Positions 1 to 15,485 of a stretch of 64,000 nucleotides of DNA are shown here, one piece after another. The translations under genes and the position numbers were made by a program. The stretch is from Hepsetus odoe (lineage: Eukaryota > Chordata > Actinopteri > Characiformes > Hepsetidae), in the NCBI GenBank assembly GCA_017165825.1, contig CM029382.1, positions 21,624,217 to 21,688,216 on the forward strand, read 5' to 3'. Position 1 is the first letter of the stretch, and the number at the start of each line of letters is the position of its first letter. The notes under the pieces were generated by a model that was not told the DNA's origin, did not search any database, and was given only the letters and a program-made list of their open reading frames with translations.

Positions 1-66
1 GCTGACAGTTTCCTTCGGGGCCCTTTATGCCCTTCAGACCTTCATTACCAGCACGACCCTCAGGTC
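1..66 (-). CDS. col4a3: col4a3 exon 48, cut by the window edge
   Basis: A TTTTAG acceptor at 67-68 opens an exon reading GPEGRAGNEGLKGIKGPEG then NCQ. No donor is seen before base 1, so the exon continues outside. The rest of the helix and the NC1 domain must follow there. Confidence 0.85.
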
Positions 67-3000
67 CTAAAAGAGCAATGGCACAAATGAGTATTATCCA
101 GCAAACATCAACATCACACATTAAACACATGAGCATGTTTTGGAATGCTGCATTGGAATCCATCATCATTTTTTCCATGTTTATCACAAATCAGACTTTG
201 TTTTTGATTCAACATAATATTTTACATAGCAAAAAAAGAAATTAAATAGCATGGATAAAAATAACTGTATCTTTAATTTATCGTTCTTCTGGCAAAACCT
301 TTAGCAGCAATAAGAACAGTGCCAATAAGAAATCTCTATAGCTTTCAGTGAGACTTCTCCATCTGCCAGCAGGTATCTTGGCCTCTCTTCCTAAGGAAAC
401 TGGCCTGACTGTCTCCGGTTTGAAGGATGTATTTTTCACTACATCTTTCAAATCTTCCCAATCCAATTTAAATATTTGGGATCAACTGTTCAGAGTAATG
501 GGAAGTGAAGAAGAGAGGTGAGAGTGCAATCAGGTCTGAATGGGGGGAAAAGAGTGGCAGGAATGATCCGTGACAGAGGGTTACCAGCAAAAATGAAAAG
601 GAAGATTTACAGGATTTACAGTGAGACCAGCTATGCTATATGGGTTGGAGACTGTGGCACTGATGAAAAGACAGGCGATGGCGCTGGAGGTGTCAGAGTT
701 AAAGATGCTAAGATTTTCTTTGGGAGTGACATGTACTAACATGAGGTGAGGATCATATTGGGAGAAGGATGTTGAGGATAGAGCTGCCAGGAAAGAGGAA
801 AAAGATGAAAACCAAAGAGGAGGTTTATGGATGAGGTGAGAGAAGACATGAAAGCAGTTGGTTTGAATGGGCAAGATGCAGAGGAAATCTATGAAATAGA
901 AACAGAAGATCCACTGTGACGACCCCAAAATGGGCACAGCCGAAAGAAGAAGAAAGAGGAAACTGTAAACATTGTCAAACATTGAATCATTCATGTTACT
1001 GGTGTATAGGTCGGAAACTGTAAACATTGTCAGCTAGTCGTGATGAATGCTTACACTAACCTACCAGTATGTTTAGCTGGTTGATGTTAAATTTGAATGT
1101 TAAATGTTTAACTGTAAACTAATTTCAGTTTAATAACTGAAATAAAAAAAAGACCCTAAACAAAAGCATGGAGAATTAGCCATTTCTCAAATTTCTGACT
1201 GTGGTTATTTCAATCAACATCTGAATTACTACTGTTACAGATTGTGAATTTCTGTATGTTTTCATCCTGACCTGGTATCCCTTGTGGTCCAGTATTCCCT
1301 GACTCTCCTCTTAATCCTCTTTCACCTGTTCGGCCATTTTGGCCATTGGCTCCTCTGCAGCCCGGGGGCCCTGCAAGAAAGAGAATTATGTCATGTTGGT
1401 ACCTGTAGTGAATGATGGTAAAACTTTTAGAAACAGAGATAGAAGGAAAGGATTTTTTGGGAAACGTATATGTTTGTGTCCCAGTCAATGTAGTTGTTTA
1501 CACATTCTTATTTTCTGTAGGTGTGTTTGAGTGTGAATGTATCTGCATGTATGTGCACCTTCTGATCCACATGGCCCGGGTGGACCACATGTTCCGTTTG
1601 GTCCTGTTGGTCCTGGCTTTCCTTCTAAACCCCGGTCACCGGTGACAGGAACATTTCTGCTGACCACATCTTCACCCTTACTACCTGAATAAACCAAAAG
1701 CAGCAGGATATTATACTATATTCACAAGCTCCATTTGATAAGATAATCAAATTTAACCAAATGAACTTCATTATTCTGTTGTCACAGATAATATCCATCT
1801 TGCTCTAAATCACCATAAAGAGCAATGTGTCTCGACCACTTTTCGTTTTATGTTTACTTTTCTTGATGCAGTCCTTGCTTTTCTAAACTGAAGAAGAAAT
1901 GACTAATAATCAAAACTGTTCATGCTTGATATTATTTCTAAAATTTCACCTGGAAATCCTGCTTCTCCTTTTATCCCTGGACCACCTGGTGGGCCAGGTG
2001 CACCGCACCCTCCCTTTTGACCTTAGAAAATATACAGGCATGAGTGTGCAAAGTTCAAAAAACTTTTAATGCATGTAACAATGTCAAGGCACCATAATTA
2101 CAAAGGCTACAGCACTTTACCTGTATGTTGTATACATATAAAACACATAATTTTTAATAAAAATAAAAAATGTATTTAAGAATGAAAAAAGAAACATTTC
2201 TTTAAGAAAACCTAGGTATCTAAGCATAAAACATTCAAAGTAAATGAGAATCACTGCTTTTTATTTTTTTATTTTTTGCATTTTCATAATTGTCCCAACT
2301 TTTTGCCATTTTTCTTGGTTCTATATTCTATATAGAAGAGAAACATCAGGACAATAACAGCATTCTGGGCACATACAGACACCAGAACCAAGCACAAGAC
2401 AAAATAGATAATTGAGTAATTTAGTGACCATTTTGATAATTAGTAATCATATACATATTTACAACAACTCACTTTTAAATGTACTTCATACACATGTGAT
2501 TTTCAACTACAAACATGCACATTTGTTCTTGTATATCCTCTTGAGTTTCTTTTTGTTAGTTATGTTAAAAATAACTGAAAATGTTAAAGTTAAGAAAGTG
2601 AAAGATTAAATGTGGCTTTAGGTGACTTTTGATTTGTTAATTATCAACACTGCAAAGTAGTAACTAATGTCATTAACTGAGAGTTTGCATTTTATTTATA
2701 TTTTGGAACCAAGTTATTAATTTTATTGAATTGTAGTGGTCCTAATTTGCCATTACACTTACACAATCATTTTCTTTGATATACTGAATTCTTATGTTTT
2801 GAGAAACTTCTTACCCTGTGGCCCAGGTTCACCCTTTTGTCCCTTTTCTCCATTCATTCCAGGAAAACCTTTACATCCATCATAACCCTTTAAAGAAAGA
2901 AGATCAATTTTCTGTTACAGTGCCACAGCCAGATACTACAAAAAATATTATTTTCTTATCAGGCCTTTACACTATTGTGTAAAAAAATCTTCTGTTTGCA

Positions 3001-6000
3001 GTATTCATTTCTCATAATACTGTTGGACTGAACAAAAAGATGAGTTATGTCTTGTAAATTTGTCCAATACAACATAGGTGTTAGGCTCAATTCTTGAGAG
3101 GGAGCAAGAGAGTATTACTCACTGCCTGTCCCTGGAGACCAGGGTCTCCTGGGTGACCAGGGGACCCTGGTGGTCCAGGAGGCCCACAGTCACCCATGGC
3201 ACCTTTCAGTCCAGGACCAGGAAGCCCTGGAGGACCACATGACCCCATGGGTCCTGCAGAAACAGACAACACAGGCATGAAACAATAGACACATAGAGAT
3301 TCAATACATTTTTATTTGATTTGCCTTTCAATTATATTATCAACGGTTTAATTCTGCATTTTTATGCATGTGTTTTTTAAAGTTAAAATACTGAGAATCA
3401 GAGGGAAAGCTAATTTACAGCAACACCACTTTCAAGAAGAAATTAAACTAATCTGACATTGTGTTGGTGGTCTGTATATATTCTCAGGATTTTATTTATT
3501 TATACTGATATATATGTTGGAATATACCAACAGTATTGACTAATATATCATACCCTCATGCAGGAACGCAAATTATTATCTAGTTCTAGTTTCCTATCAG
3601 AGGCAGCCAGCTTTTTATTGAAAATCCATGAATCCTAATTTCATGAAATTAATAAATTATATTAAAATAGTTACATAAATATTTTGGTCAAATCAGACAT
3701 TAATAAGTGCTATTTATTAGCATTGGTGAATGTCAGGAAATCAGCTTCACAACGGTTAAACACCTGTGTGAGTAAGTACTGAGATTAGTATGGCAAGTGC
3801 TTTGGGGAAGTGGAGTTCAATGTAGCGGGAGCAGACATAACAGTCAGTGGTTCTCAAACTTCTTCTGTCATGCCCCACTTGATCTTTGAGAGACTACCTT
3901 TGTGTGATTCTTAAGTCTCAAAAGCACAGCCTTTTTTCTTTTCCGTCCCTACCAAATAACTGTTAATTTTTTTTCTGTGAAAAACTTTAGATTCTGATGC
4001 ACATTTTAGCCCTCTTGCAGTTCACCCCCCACACTTTGAGAATCACTGCACAAAGTCAATGTGATAACACTTACACACAGTTTTCAATGAAATTATTTTT
4101 ATTTATTTATTTTTCTGTTAAAAAACAAATTGGTGAAAATCTTAGTCATGTGGAGCTGCATTTCACAAACAAATCTTGTATGTCTATTTTTTCTTTGCAT
4201 ATTTAAAATCAACCAGCTACTTAATAAATAAATATAAAATGAGTTGATTATCAAAACAGTCCTTAGTGGCAAGTGTAGACTAGTGTCGGCATCTAATGGT
4301 GAGTTTGAAGATTTAGTAATCCAGAGATTCTCATTCTCCACACTGTATGTGTGGACAAAATAAATACAACAAATAAAAGGAAATAATAAATAAAAAAACA
4401 GTTTGTAAAAGTTTCAGGTAATTTCCTTATTATAACCCTAAAATTTTAAATGTAACCATTCTCTGACTTATGAAAGTCAGAACACTTCTCCCTCATCTGG
4501 TCTGTGCGTTTTCCTAGGCAATGTAACCTATATGTGACTTCACATTTGCACCAAAATTAATCAGCTTGAAAATCCACAAAAAAGTGTAATTTCAATAATA
4601 AAACATGCACAAATCATTTTTGTTTCTAGGTACAGATTAAAAATGACTCCTATCGCTACACTTAATTTAATGATGCTGATAGATTACAGGCTATCAAAGA
4701 CACTGTCAGTTAACAAAGGGTTCAGTTTGGTTCAGGTCAGTCAAATGAAGAAAAGCTATAGCTGAGGTAAAACTGAGTTTAAATTAAACAAACCTTTGCT
4801 GATGTTATGATAGCCATCTTACCTGGGACACCTGGTGGTCCTTGGCAACCTTGATCTCCCTTGGGTCCTTCCACACATTTTCCTCTAGCCCCAGGAATCC
4901 CAGGGGGACCAGGGGGTCCTGGTTGACCATCACAACCCGTTTCCCCCCTTGGTCCACATGCACTTGGTGGTCCGACAGAGCCTTGGCAGCCAGGATCCCC
5001 TGGAGGCCCTGAGAATGACAAGTTACAGATTATGCAACTCTGGCTGGCAAGCTCTAAAACTGAATTTTGACAACTGAAACATTTTCACTCGTACATGCAT
5101 GTTTTCCCAAGCAAAATAACAACATTTTAACTAGCTGCCCACTGCATACACTTCAACCAACAAGAACGCAACAAGAACACAAACAAACATTCGGTCATAC
5201 AAGTAGGAACATCATGTGTACTCACCTTGCTTACCCTTAACACCAGGTGCCCCAGGTGGTCCCAATCTAGTAACTATAAAAAGAAACAATGAAATATTAC
5301 AAGGGTTGTCTGTGAAATGTGGCTGGCCTGTTTGCATAGCACATGTAATGTAATATGTGTATGTAACAGAATACATGTACACATGTAAAAAAAAAAGTGC
5401 CATTTTAAAAAATATTTCCTTTGTTTATGTGGAAGACTTTACCCCCTTTCTCTCCTCTTTGTCCAGGAACTCCAGGAATGCCATCTTTTCCATGGTACCC
5501 CTTTGGTCCTGGAGATCCTGGCACACCTGGTGACCCTGGACAACCTAAGACACAGAAAGAGGAAACAGAAACAGATTTCCTGCTAAATCTTTTAAAACAC
5601 AAGATTGGGATTAGAAAATACATAATGGATATAAATATCACAAAAAAAAAGAAAACATGGAAAAACACATAAATGGTGTGGTTGCAAGGAAAACAGACAG
5701 CATGTAACTACATAAACCAAATTAAGTGAATGAAGCACCTGGTGCGCCTGGAGGTCCGGGACAACCTGGGGGGCCTGGACTGCCATCACAGCCTCTTTCT
5801 CCAGGTGGACCAGGGCATCCTATCAGAGAGAGAGAGGGGGTAGGAGAGACAAGAAGACTGAATAAAAATCTTGCATCAGTATTATATATAATACTCATAT
5901 TTACTCATTTTAACTTGAGCTACCAAGTTTCTAAAAGCAACTGGATATTTGCCCTCTGTCTCCTTCAAAAAGTATTGTTCCCTTTCAATTTCTTTCTTAT

Positions 6001-8487
6001 ACTTATTTTTCCTTGCTAATTAGAGGTATGTATTTCTATAAATCTGCTTTGTGCCATTTATTCTGAAAAATTATAATACTGAATACTGAAATAAACGGAA
6101 TTTCATAATAATTTTAACTGTAGATTTAAAATGTAACTGAATTTAACTGAATGTCTTTTCTGGGGTCTCTGGAGTTCAAAGACATGCATGTCAGGTGAAC
6201 TGGACTCTGGAAATACCAAACTGCACATAGTTGTGAGTGCGTTTGTCTGTGTGACTTCCTTGTGATGGACTGGTCAAGGTTTTTCCCTGATTTTCCTTGA
6301 GATCCTGAGAACTCCTGAGTTCCTTAATATACCTAGTCATAAGTATACCAAATCAGTTAAATTGATTACATTTTAACCATATTATTGCTGCTATTTCACA
6401 CTGCAAACAACGTGTGCCGCTTTTTTTTCGTAACACTTTTTTTCGTAACACTTGATTGCTTTGTCTTGTGTCTTGTGTTGTGTCCTAAGTCGTCTTATGT
6501 GTAGCACCAGGGTCCTGGAGGAACTTCATTTCGTTTCACTATGTACTGTGTATATGGCTGAAATTACAATAAAAACCTACTTGACTTGACTAAATTAGGC
6601 AAAGGACTTGAGTTGTGCAACAAGAATGTTAAAACAGAGGGCTGGAATACATATGTAATGGAATATTTCAATCTTCTAGTTTGAATTTATTAATAAAACA
6701 TCTTTCGTTTTGTTATTGTTGGGTTTTGTATGCAGACTGATAATGAGAATAAAGGTGAGTATGAAAATGAGAAAATGTGGAAATCTTCAAAAGGTCCTTC
6801 TGTATGAACCGTTGATTAGTTCCAGTAGAGACTTTTACAAACTCCAGTTAGTCAAGAAAGCAGCTGCTTTCCTCACTAGATCTATAAAAGAATATATATT
6901 TGAGACTTCATTAGCTGTTCCTTAATATCTCTCTCAAGCTTATCCTTCATGCTCACTTAGCTCAGGGTTCACGGACACAGAATTAAAGTAAACTGGGACG
7001 TTGGGGCTGGTTTCCCACCACTTAGGGTGCGCTCATGTCTCATGTCATAAACCAAATCTTATGTATTTTCTGAAGGGAAAGGCTGCCCAGCCAGGTGTCT
7101 TAACTACCAGGAGAATTTCCTATACAACTTCCCAACTGGACTCCAGACCAGCCACATCATTATTAGGTTCACCTGTAGTTTCTGCGGCCTATCTACTACT
7201 ATCAGCTCAGAGCCATTTAATGAACTCCTAATTATCGACTGTATCCGACCTCACTCCTACTAACCCAGATTGTACTGACAATCAGTGCTTAAATCTATTT
7301 ATTATCTTTAACTATCTTTCAAAATATTACACACTTCTTGACAATAGTCTCCTTTCTCCCATCTCCTAAGGTTTCGTTCTCTTGTTTTAGAGAGTTTTGA
7401 ATCTGTCACCTTAAACTTGCTTAATAGGGCTCAAGCCTGGATTCACAAATATATCTCAAATGTCCAGATAACCCACTGGAAACATACAGTCCTTCAGTAC
7501 AGAGTCCTCTCATAGAGCTACCACTATTTAATAGTTCCAGAAGGCCAAGAGTGATATTTGCCTCATAAAACTTGTCCCACACATTTAAAATCTATAAGTG
7601 ATATTCTGATTCTCCTGTCATTTCCTGTGTTGGTGGATAATCTGTCATGGTAGAGCATCAATGCTATGCTTATATGCTTATGCTTAGCATCTAGGTTTTA
7701 AAGATAAAAAGAGATAATACAGAAACAGAAATTCTAAAAATCAAAAGACTACCTGGTGTTCCTGGTGTTCCAGCCTCTCCTTTGGATCCAAAAGGTCCAT
7801 CTGGGCCTGGGCACCCGACAGAGCCATATAGTCCTTTATCTCCCTTCAGCCCTTTTCTGCCTGAAAGACCTTGCTCACCCTAAAAAAGAGAGACACAGAG
7901 GGAGTGAGAGGGAGAAGGAGAGGAGAGAGACAAAGGATGGGGAAGAGATAAAATTGAGTAAAAGTTTCATTCTTACACATCTGCTCACTGTATGTGTAAT
8001 CAAAGTACAATTACTTCATTATTAGAGCCGGCAAGTTGCAAAAATGAATTAATTTCAGAATGACATGTACCTTATATCCAGGGCATCCAGCCGACCCTAG
8101 TCCAGGTGGGCTAGGTTCTCCTTTAACACCTTTCTGTCCACATTCTCCTGGAATGCCATCAGATCCTGGTTCTCCTGGGCAACCATCTTCTCCCTTTAAA
8201 CCTTTTGAACCTGGGGACAGATATGAAAGACAGACAAATCTAAAGTGATGGCACCTCACAATAGGAGCATGACGATCCTGTGGTAGAACAAGTGGATCAG
8301 AAATAGGGAAGCACAAAGAGATGAAAGACAAAATATGCATGCATGTTACCTGGCATCCCCATATCTCCACAATCTCCTCTGATGCCAGGGAGACCAGGGT
8401 CACCGGGGCAACCGCCGATACCTGGGTCTCCAGGAGGTCCTGTGACATAGCATGAAAGAGTTATTGAGAAAGATAGAGAGAGAGTGA

Positions 8488-8544
<57 letters not shown>

Positions 8545-11500
8545 TGGCTTTAGTGAGCTTATGCATAAATTGAAAAACATTACCTTGTTCCCCTGCACAC
8601 CCTGGTGTTCCATTCTGTCCACTGTCACCGTTACATCCAGGGTCCCCTTGGTCACCGTTGTTTCCAGGCAGCCCAATGTAACCTACATCCAATAAAACAA
8701 GTATCACTTAAATCAAGTTTTAGTAAGTAAGCAAATTCATTACCATAATGTCCTCTAAATTAAAATAAAATAATGTTAAAATGATTTCCTCTATTTCTTG
8801 TTTATTTGTAATTCGATTGTAACTGATGTCCAAAGTCATATATAAGTTCAAAAAGTTATATAAGAGTATAAAAGTTCAAAATTAGTTTAAAGCATTATTA
8901 GAGTGAGGTTCAGGTCTGCACTTTGACTAGGCTTTTCCAAAATCTTAATTGTATTTTTTTTCAGCCATTCAGTAGTGCTCTTTTGAATTAAATTGCTGTC
9001 CTGCTGCATAATCCAATCATGACTGACTTTTGAGTATTCGACATTTTTCTCTAGTACTTTCTTTTAGAGAGCTGATGAATGACACAAACTGAGGTGATAG
9101 AGGCCTGCAGCTCATCCATCCATTATCTGCCACTTGTCCCAAACGGGGTCGCGGGGGAGTGCTGGTGTCCAACCCAGCGCACACAGGGCGAGGACGGGGG
9201 ACGCACCCTGGACAGGTCGCCAGCCCATCGCAGGGCCTGCAGCTCATAAGATGTTTTTCTGTATTCTTTTATGACTTTTCAGATGAGTGTTGTCCATGGA
9301 GAAGGACTTTTGGTTGGCCTCAAAGAGGCCCTGGCAAACCATCAGTAGGGGCAGAAAGAACAGAACAAATAATTTTCTTTAATTATGAAGTGGTCCGATG
9401 GTGGAAGAAACACTTTAAGGATCTCCTAAACCTGAAAGGCACTTTCTCTGAAGGAAGCATGGCTGGAGAATTTAGGGGTGCCATTTGCATGGCAGAGGTC
9501 ACAGAGGCAGTCAGAAAAGTCCTAGGTCCTCCAGGGATTGATGAAATACTTTCTGACATGATGAAAAAACTGGAAATTTTTTAGCTGTCATGGCTGACAC
9601 TATTTTTGGGACAGTACCTTTGGAGTGGCAGACTGGGGTGGTGGCCCCCACATTTAAAAAGTGGACCAGAGGGTGTGTGGATTCTCCTCTGGTCCTGGAA
9701 CAGTGTACCAGTTCACCCTTGCATAGATACTGGATGGATTATGGGAGTTTGGAAAACATATGCTTTGTGGATCTGGAGAAGGCTTACGACCATGTACCCT
9801 GCAAGGTTCTGCAGGGAATTTGCAGCAGTACGGGGTACCAGGAGTGATTTCGGGATCCATTTGTATAACTGCAGAGAGAGGTGCAGTAGGGGACAAAGGA
9901 TGTCCAATATGTGGGCCTCAGGATTGCAACTTCCTTTATGCAGATAATGTATTTCTTTTGGCTTCATAAGGCTGTGACCTCCAGCAAGCACTGCGTTAGT
10001 TTGCAGCCGAGTGTGAAATGGTAGAGATGAAATTTAAAACTGGGATTTGTGTTTGAATAGGACAAGCAAATGCTTTTACTACAGTTGTACTATAGTAATA
10101 TGCAATAGTATTTGCAGAGATTTAAGTTTGCATTTATACACGTAATATAGTCGTTATTCTGGTAAAGTAAAAAGGATTGTAAGAATGTCTTAATTGACTG
10201 ACATAGCTTGTTGTACTGGCCCAAGCTGAACAGTTTAATATCTAAAATGCTTTTGATTTTTTAAAAATCCCATGTTCTTTCAATAGATATAGAGTGTGTG
10301 TATTTATACAAATAAAAAATACGCCCATTTAAGATATTATACTGATTCATCAACATGGAACAAGGAATGTAAAACGGGGAAAACATCACAAAGTGCTCCA
10401 GAGCTCTGAACAACTAGTTATGCTCACCTGGGATTCCACACTCTCCTTGATCTCCATGGCTTTCAACAATACTTTTTTCTCCTTGACAGCCTTGATCACC
10501 AGAGTCTCCTGTAGGTCCTGGTAGACCTCTGGGACCTGGTGGTCCATCAGTCCCTATACAACCTGGGGAGAAATACTGCCACCATCATCATTATCGTCAA
10601 GACCGCCATCATCTTCTTCACTGGTTTCAGTTAGAATGATAAATCCTCATTTAGATGTTTGCATTTGTGCAGGTATTAATACCTTTTGGCCCAGCCCGTC
10701 CAAAAGGGCCACAATTCCCAGGAGGTCCAGGAGGGCCACAGAAGCCGGGAGGTCCCTGGTTCCCTCGATGGCCTTAAAGAATGCATAAGCACAATCCACA
10801 GCTACAGCCACAGCCATAATATCACTAATATCACTAATACAAAATTCAATAATCACCACGAATAGCAAAATCTGTTTCCAGTGCCCTGTTAAGACATAGC
10901 AGCTCTACGCCTAAACAATACAACTAAAATTTAGAATTGAATAACATTTTAAGAGAAAGAATTTCAATGTGGGTTTGTCCCACTTGGCAAATAACTGTTT
11001 GATAAGTTTACTGAGTGCAAGTACATTGCTAATCATCACCAGCATGCCTCAAAACACTTCAGTCTGTGCTTGTCAAGTTTTTTGGGTTATTTCCACACCC
11101 ACAGTGATTAAAGGTGCTTTATGAATAAAATAATTTTTATTTACCAGGTAATTATTTATCTGAAGGGAAATATAGAAATTAATAACTGGGTTGATGAACC
11201 TGTGCCCATCTTCAAGTAAAGTCTTTGTATCTATTCACAGAAAGATAACCCGCATTACAAGTATTTTGACTTACGAGCAAAAATCTTAATAGAACTTAAC
11301 TTGGGTTACGAGCGATGTCTTGGTACATTTTTTGCTCGTGTGTCGACTTTTTCTTATGCGAGTTAAGTTTGGGTTACGAGCATACACCTTGGCTAACGAG
11401 CATCATGTGATGCTCCCGTGGTGCTGATTGCACTTTTTACGCCAACTGAGACGATGATTCTTTCCTCTAGCCTCATTAACAATGGGATGTGAACTCGCAT

Positions 11501-14500
11501 CTACAATATACTCTCACTTGCTGTGCGTAAATCATTGAGGAAACAGCCTTCGAGCGTTTACTTACTGTACACGTGTTCTTTGTTCCTTTTTTGCTGGCGT
11601 GTGTGTGAGTAATCTTGTGTTTTGTGGTTCATTTGTAATATTTGTATTTTTTATTGCGCATTATTCATTGTTATTCATTTCTGATGTTAGGATAATAGGT
11701 AATAATTGTAGAATAATTCCATTATTCTTTATTTATTTATTTATTCTTTATTTATTAGGGGCAGCGGTAGCCTAGCGGTTAGGGCATTAGCCGCATGATC
11801 GGAGGATCGGGGGTTCAAACCCCTTCCCAATAGGTTGCCCTGAGGTACCCTTGAGCAAGGTACCGTCCCCATCACTGCTCCCCGGGCGCTTTCAATAGCT
11901 GCCCACTGCTGCACGGGTTTGAGTGTGCATGGGTTAAATGCAGAGGTCCAATTTCGTTGGGTTTCATGTGTGCTGTGCCGTGACCTTGCAATGACAAGGG
12001 TTGTCACTTTCATTAGCATTAAAAATAATTTTTATATGTGTATTTATGTGGGTATGGAACGCCTATCCCGGAAAAATGCTCGTATTTCTGTATGTGAGCA
12101 ACGTGTATGAGTTTGAAGACATAAGTACCTGGGGGGCCAGGTATGCCATCCCTTCCTTTGTTGCCCTTTGGTCCCTGTGGACCACAATGACCAGGTTTTC
12201 CATTACTGCCAGGATCCCCAGCTTGACCTATAAAACCAGGTAATCCGAATCCACATAGTCCAGGGTCACCATCCACCCCTCTCTGTCCTGGGGGTCCTAT
12301 AGCAAACATTTGCATTTTCATTGCACAGTTTCTTTTTTGGAAATCTGATTTAACAAGGACATGCAGTAATAACTAAATGTAAGACTGACAATCTTAACAA
12401 TTTAATAGAAAGTCAGTTGTTATAGACTATTACATTGGAAGTGGTGTCACACCTACAATCCCTGCCCGACACAACACTGCATACCCCTTTAAATCTGTAT
12501 CTTACGAAATGAGAATGAATGAGAGAGCAAATAAGCGAGTGAGTGTAAACATGAGCGAAAAAGTGAGTGAGAGCTAATTAAAGTCTATTAAGAACAATTA
12601 CAGTTTTGTAAGTACTCTAAGTATTTCAAGCACTGTTTTGTAGACAAGCAAAATTCCTCATCTTACCTGGAGTCCCAGGTTTTCCTCTTTCACCTTCTAC
12701 TCCCTTGGTACCCTGAAGTCCAGGAACACAGATTCCAGGAGGTCCGGTTATGCCCGGTGGTCCATCACATCCTACCGCACCTGGTGGTAAAAAAAAAAGG
12801 GAAAATGTATTTACATGTATTTACATCTACTATGTAAAATGGTCCTGAAGAATTTAGAATTTTCTGTGTTTCTGCTTAAATATAAACTTAAATCATAAAG
12901 TCCTAGATTCTAGAAAGTGGAAAAGGAGGACACAGTTAAACAAATTAGACAAAATGAATATATTTAGGCATCTATTTATTGAGAAAAATTTCCCAATATT
13001 ACATTTCTGTAAGTTGCAAAAGCATGTGAAAAAAGTTACCTTATGTAGCTAAATTTTGAGGGTTGGCCTTTTCTATGCTGCTCTGTTGCCAGATGCAGTT
13101 TTTTTTATTTCCAACATGCCTGACTAGAATATTCATACACTTGGATATTCATGGATATTCATATTTCATTTTTGGTACGTTACTGCATATATATAGTTTT
13201 CTAATTCTATATAATTCTCACATTTTCTTAATGTTATTTGCGTTTCCTTAATGTTAACAATTATTAATGTTATATAATCCTCTAATGGTATTTGATCTTA
13301 ATTTTCACACATTTAGTTCAAATCACAGTCCGACAAATGTCTTAAAATGCAGAAAGTCTATGATCCTGAAAATTAAAAAAAAAAAAAAAATTCTTAATGA
13401 CTTAATGAATTTCATGCTAGAGGATCAATTTTAAGCCATAAGGAGCTTCCACAGTACAGGTGTTACAAAATAATGCAAACACAATTTTTCAGGCCAATTG
13501 ACCAGATTAATATGATGACACTCAAAGACATGCAAAGCACTTAAATTTACTTCCTTTAATCTTGCTTATGGCATATGGAAATGAATAAAACGTTGCTTGG
13601 ATATGAGAAACAATACATTTGCATTTATGATGTTTAAAAGGTTATAGAAATTTTTAATATTCTGTAGTTATTTTTTTCCATTTAAAAAAATAAAGAAATA
13701 TGTCATGTACCTTGAAACCCTGGTTCTCCATCTCTCCCTGGGTGTCCACGAACTCCAGGGCATCCTGGACCACCAGACTCACCAGTAAACCCAATCGGTC
13801 CAATATCTCCCGGGGGCCCATGCCTACCAATGGGCCCAGGAAGACCAAAATCGTCATTGCCCTACAAATAACAGATAATAAAAAGGGAGAATTCTTCAAT
13901 CTTAAACCAATCAATCAGCAGGTGGGCAATATACATGTTGTACAGAAAGAAAAAAAAACACCACAGAAATCACATCAGTACATTATTAATGCTGGGGAAG
14001 ACTAATGTCTATTTAGTTTAAGCATGTAAGCAACTGCTGTTGCAAAATATGAATATTATTTCTCCTAAATTTAACTTAATTATACATTAAGTGTGGTCCT
14101 CAACTGTCACACCAGTTCTGTGTCTCTGCAGCTACATACATGCACTTAACCTCCTCTCAGTAATGGGCATTATTTCAACCACAATAATCCCTATGTTAGC
14201 CCATTACAGTCCATGCAAGCTCCAAACACTCCCTAATGCAGAGTGACTTTTGTAATATTTTGTGGGGGAGGAATAATTTTCTGGTGGTGATTTTCATGGT
14301 TTGAATTTGTCGTCTCAGTACCAGTGAAAGGAAAAATAATTGTATAGCATGACATTCTTGAGGACTTGAGACTGGTGCAGATACATTTAATTGGCCTGCA
14401 CAAAGTCCAGAACTCCCCCTTATCCTAGATCTTTGGGATTATTTGGCAACAAAACCGTGAGTCAAGTCTTGCCACCCAATATGAGTAACCAACTTAACTA

Positions 14501-15407
14501 ATGCTCTTGTGATTCCCTGCTAGTTAAAAGATATAAAGATATCTAGGTGAGAAGCAGAGGTGGACCAAAACAGTGGAATAAACTAGTGGCAAATTAATAA
14601 AATACTTAACATTTAAAGTGCTGTGAAAAAAATGTTATTTAATTTCTGATGTACTATTTTTATTCAGAACATCAAATCAGATTGCCAAACCTAAATAATG
14701 CATGTCAAAAATGAATTGCCTTGGTTGTGGCATGATGGTGTGGGTGGGTGCTTTTTTTTTTTAGCTGCCTCAGGTCCTAGTCGAAAATTTCAGCTCTGAC
14801 AGAAAGTCATGAAGTAATGTCTTGTCATCAGTCAGTGATTTGAAGCTTAATCTCAATTGGATTGTCCAGCAGGCAACACAAATGTAACCTAAACAAGCAA
14901 AGTCCACCTTTGAATTGGTGAAATAAAGAAATATTAAGATTTTGTAGTGGCGTAGTCAAAATTCCATCCTAACATGTCTGGCCTACTTGTTGGGGTAGGA
15001 CCATGAGGATGGTGTTTTGTTAAAAATCCTCTAATGTTACTTCATTGACATGGGCATAGAGATTTTGTCCTTCAATAAATCACAAAATTTGAAAAACTGT
15101 GTATTGTCTTTACTTACGTTGTCTACATTTGTGTACATTTTGTGATTTTATTTAGGTTTTTTTGTAAAGCACAACAGATATGAAGATATAAGTGATGAAA
15201 GTTTATAACTATTAAATTACATAATGCAAGACATTCTTTGAAAATATTCTTACCTTCAACCCTGGCATTCCAGGTGGTCCTGAAGGTCCTGGGCGGCCTG
15301 GTGCACCAGAGCCAGGTTCACCTTGAGGACCTTGCATACCCTTCTCACCTAAAACAGGTGCAGAAAAACACTATTGACAAGTTATTTGTAAGTTATTTAG
15401 TTATTCA

Positions 15408-15485
<78 letters not shown>

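Noticed and set aside
5226..5266. TAG acceptor at 5,267 for exon 41
   Set aside because: It would leave one base before TTG and break the collagen frame; the TATAG seven bases upstream keeps it.
5421..5672. Plus-strand open frame with PGTPG-like repeats
   Set aside because: Antisense shadow of col4a3 exon 40; collagen codons read as Pro/Gly-rich on the opposite strand.
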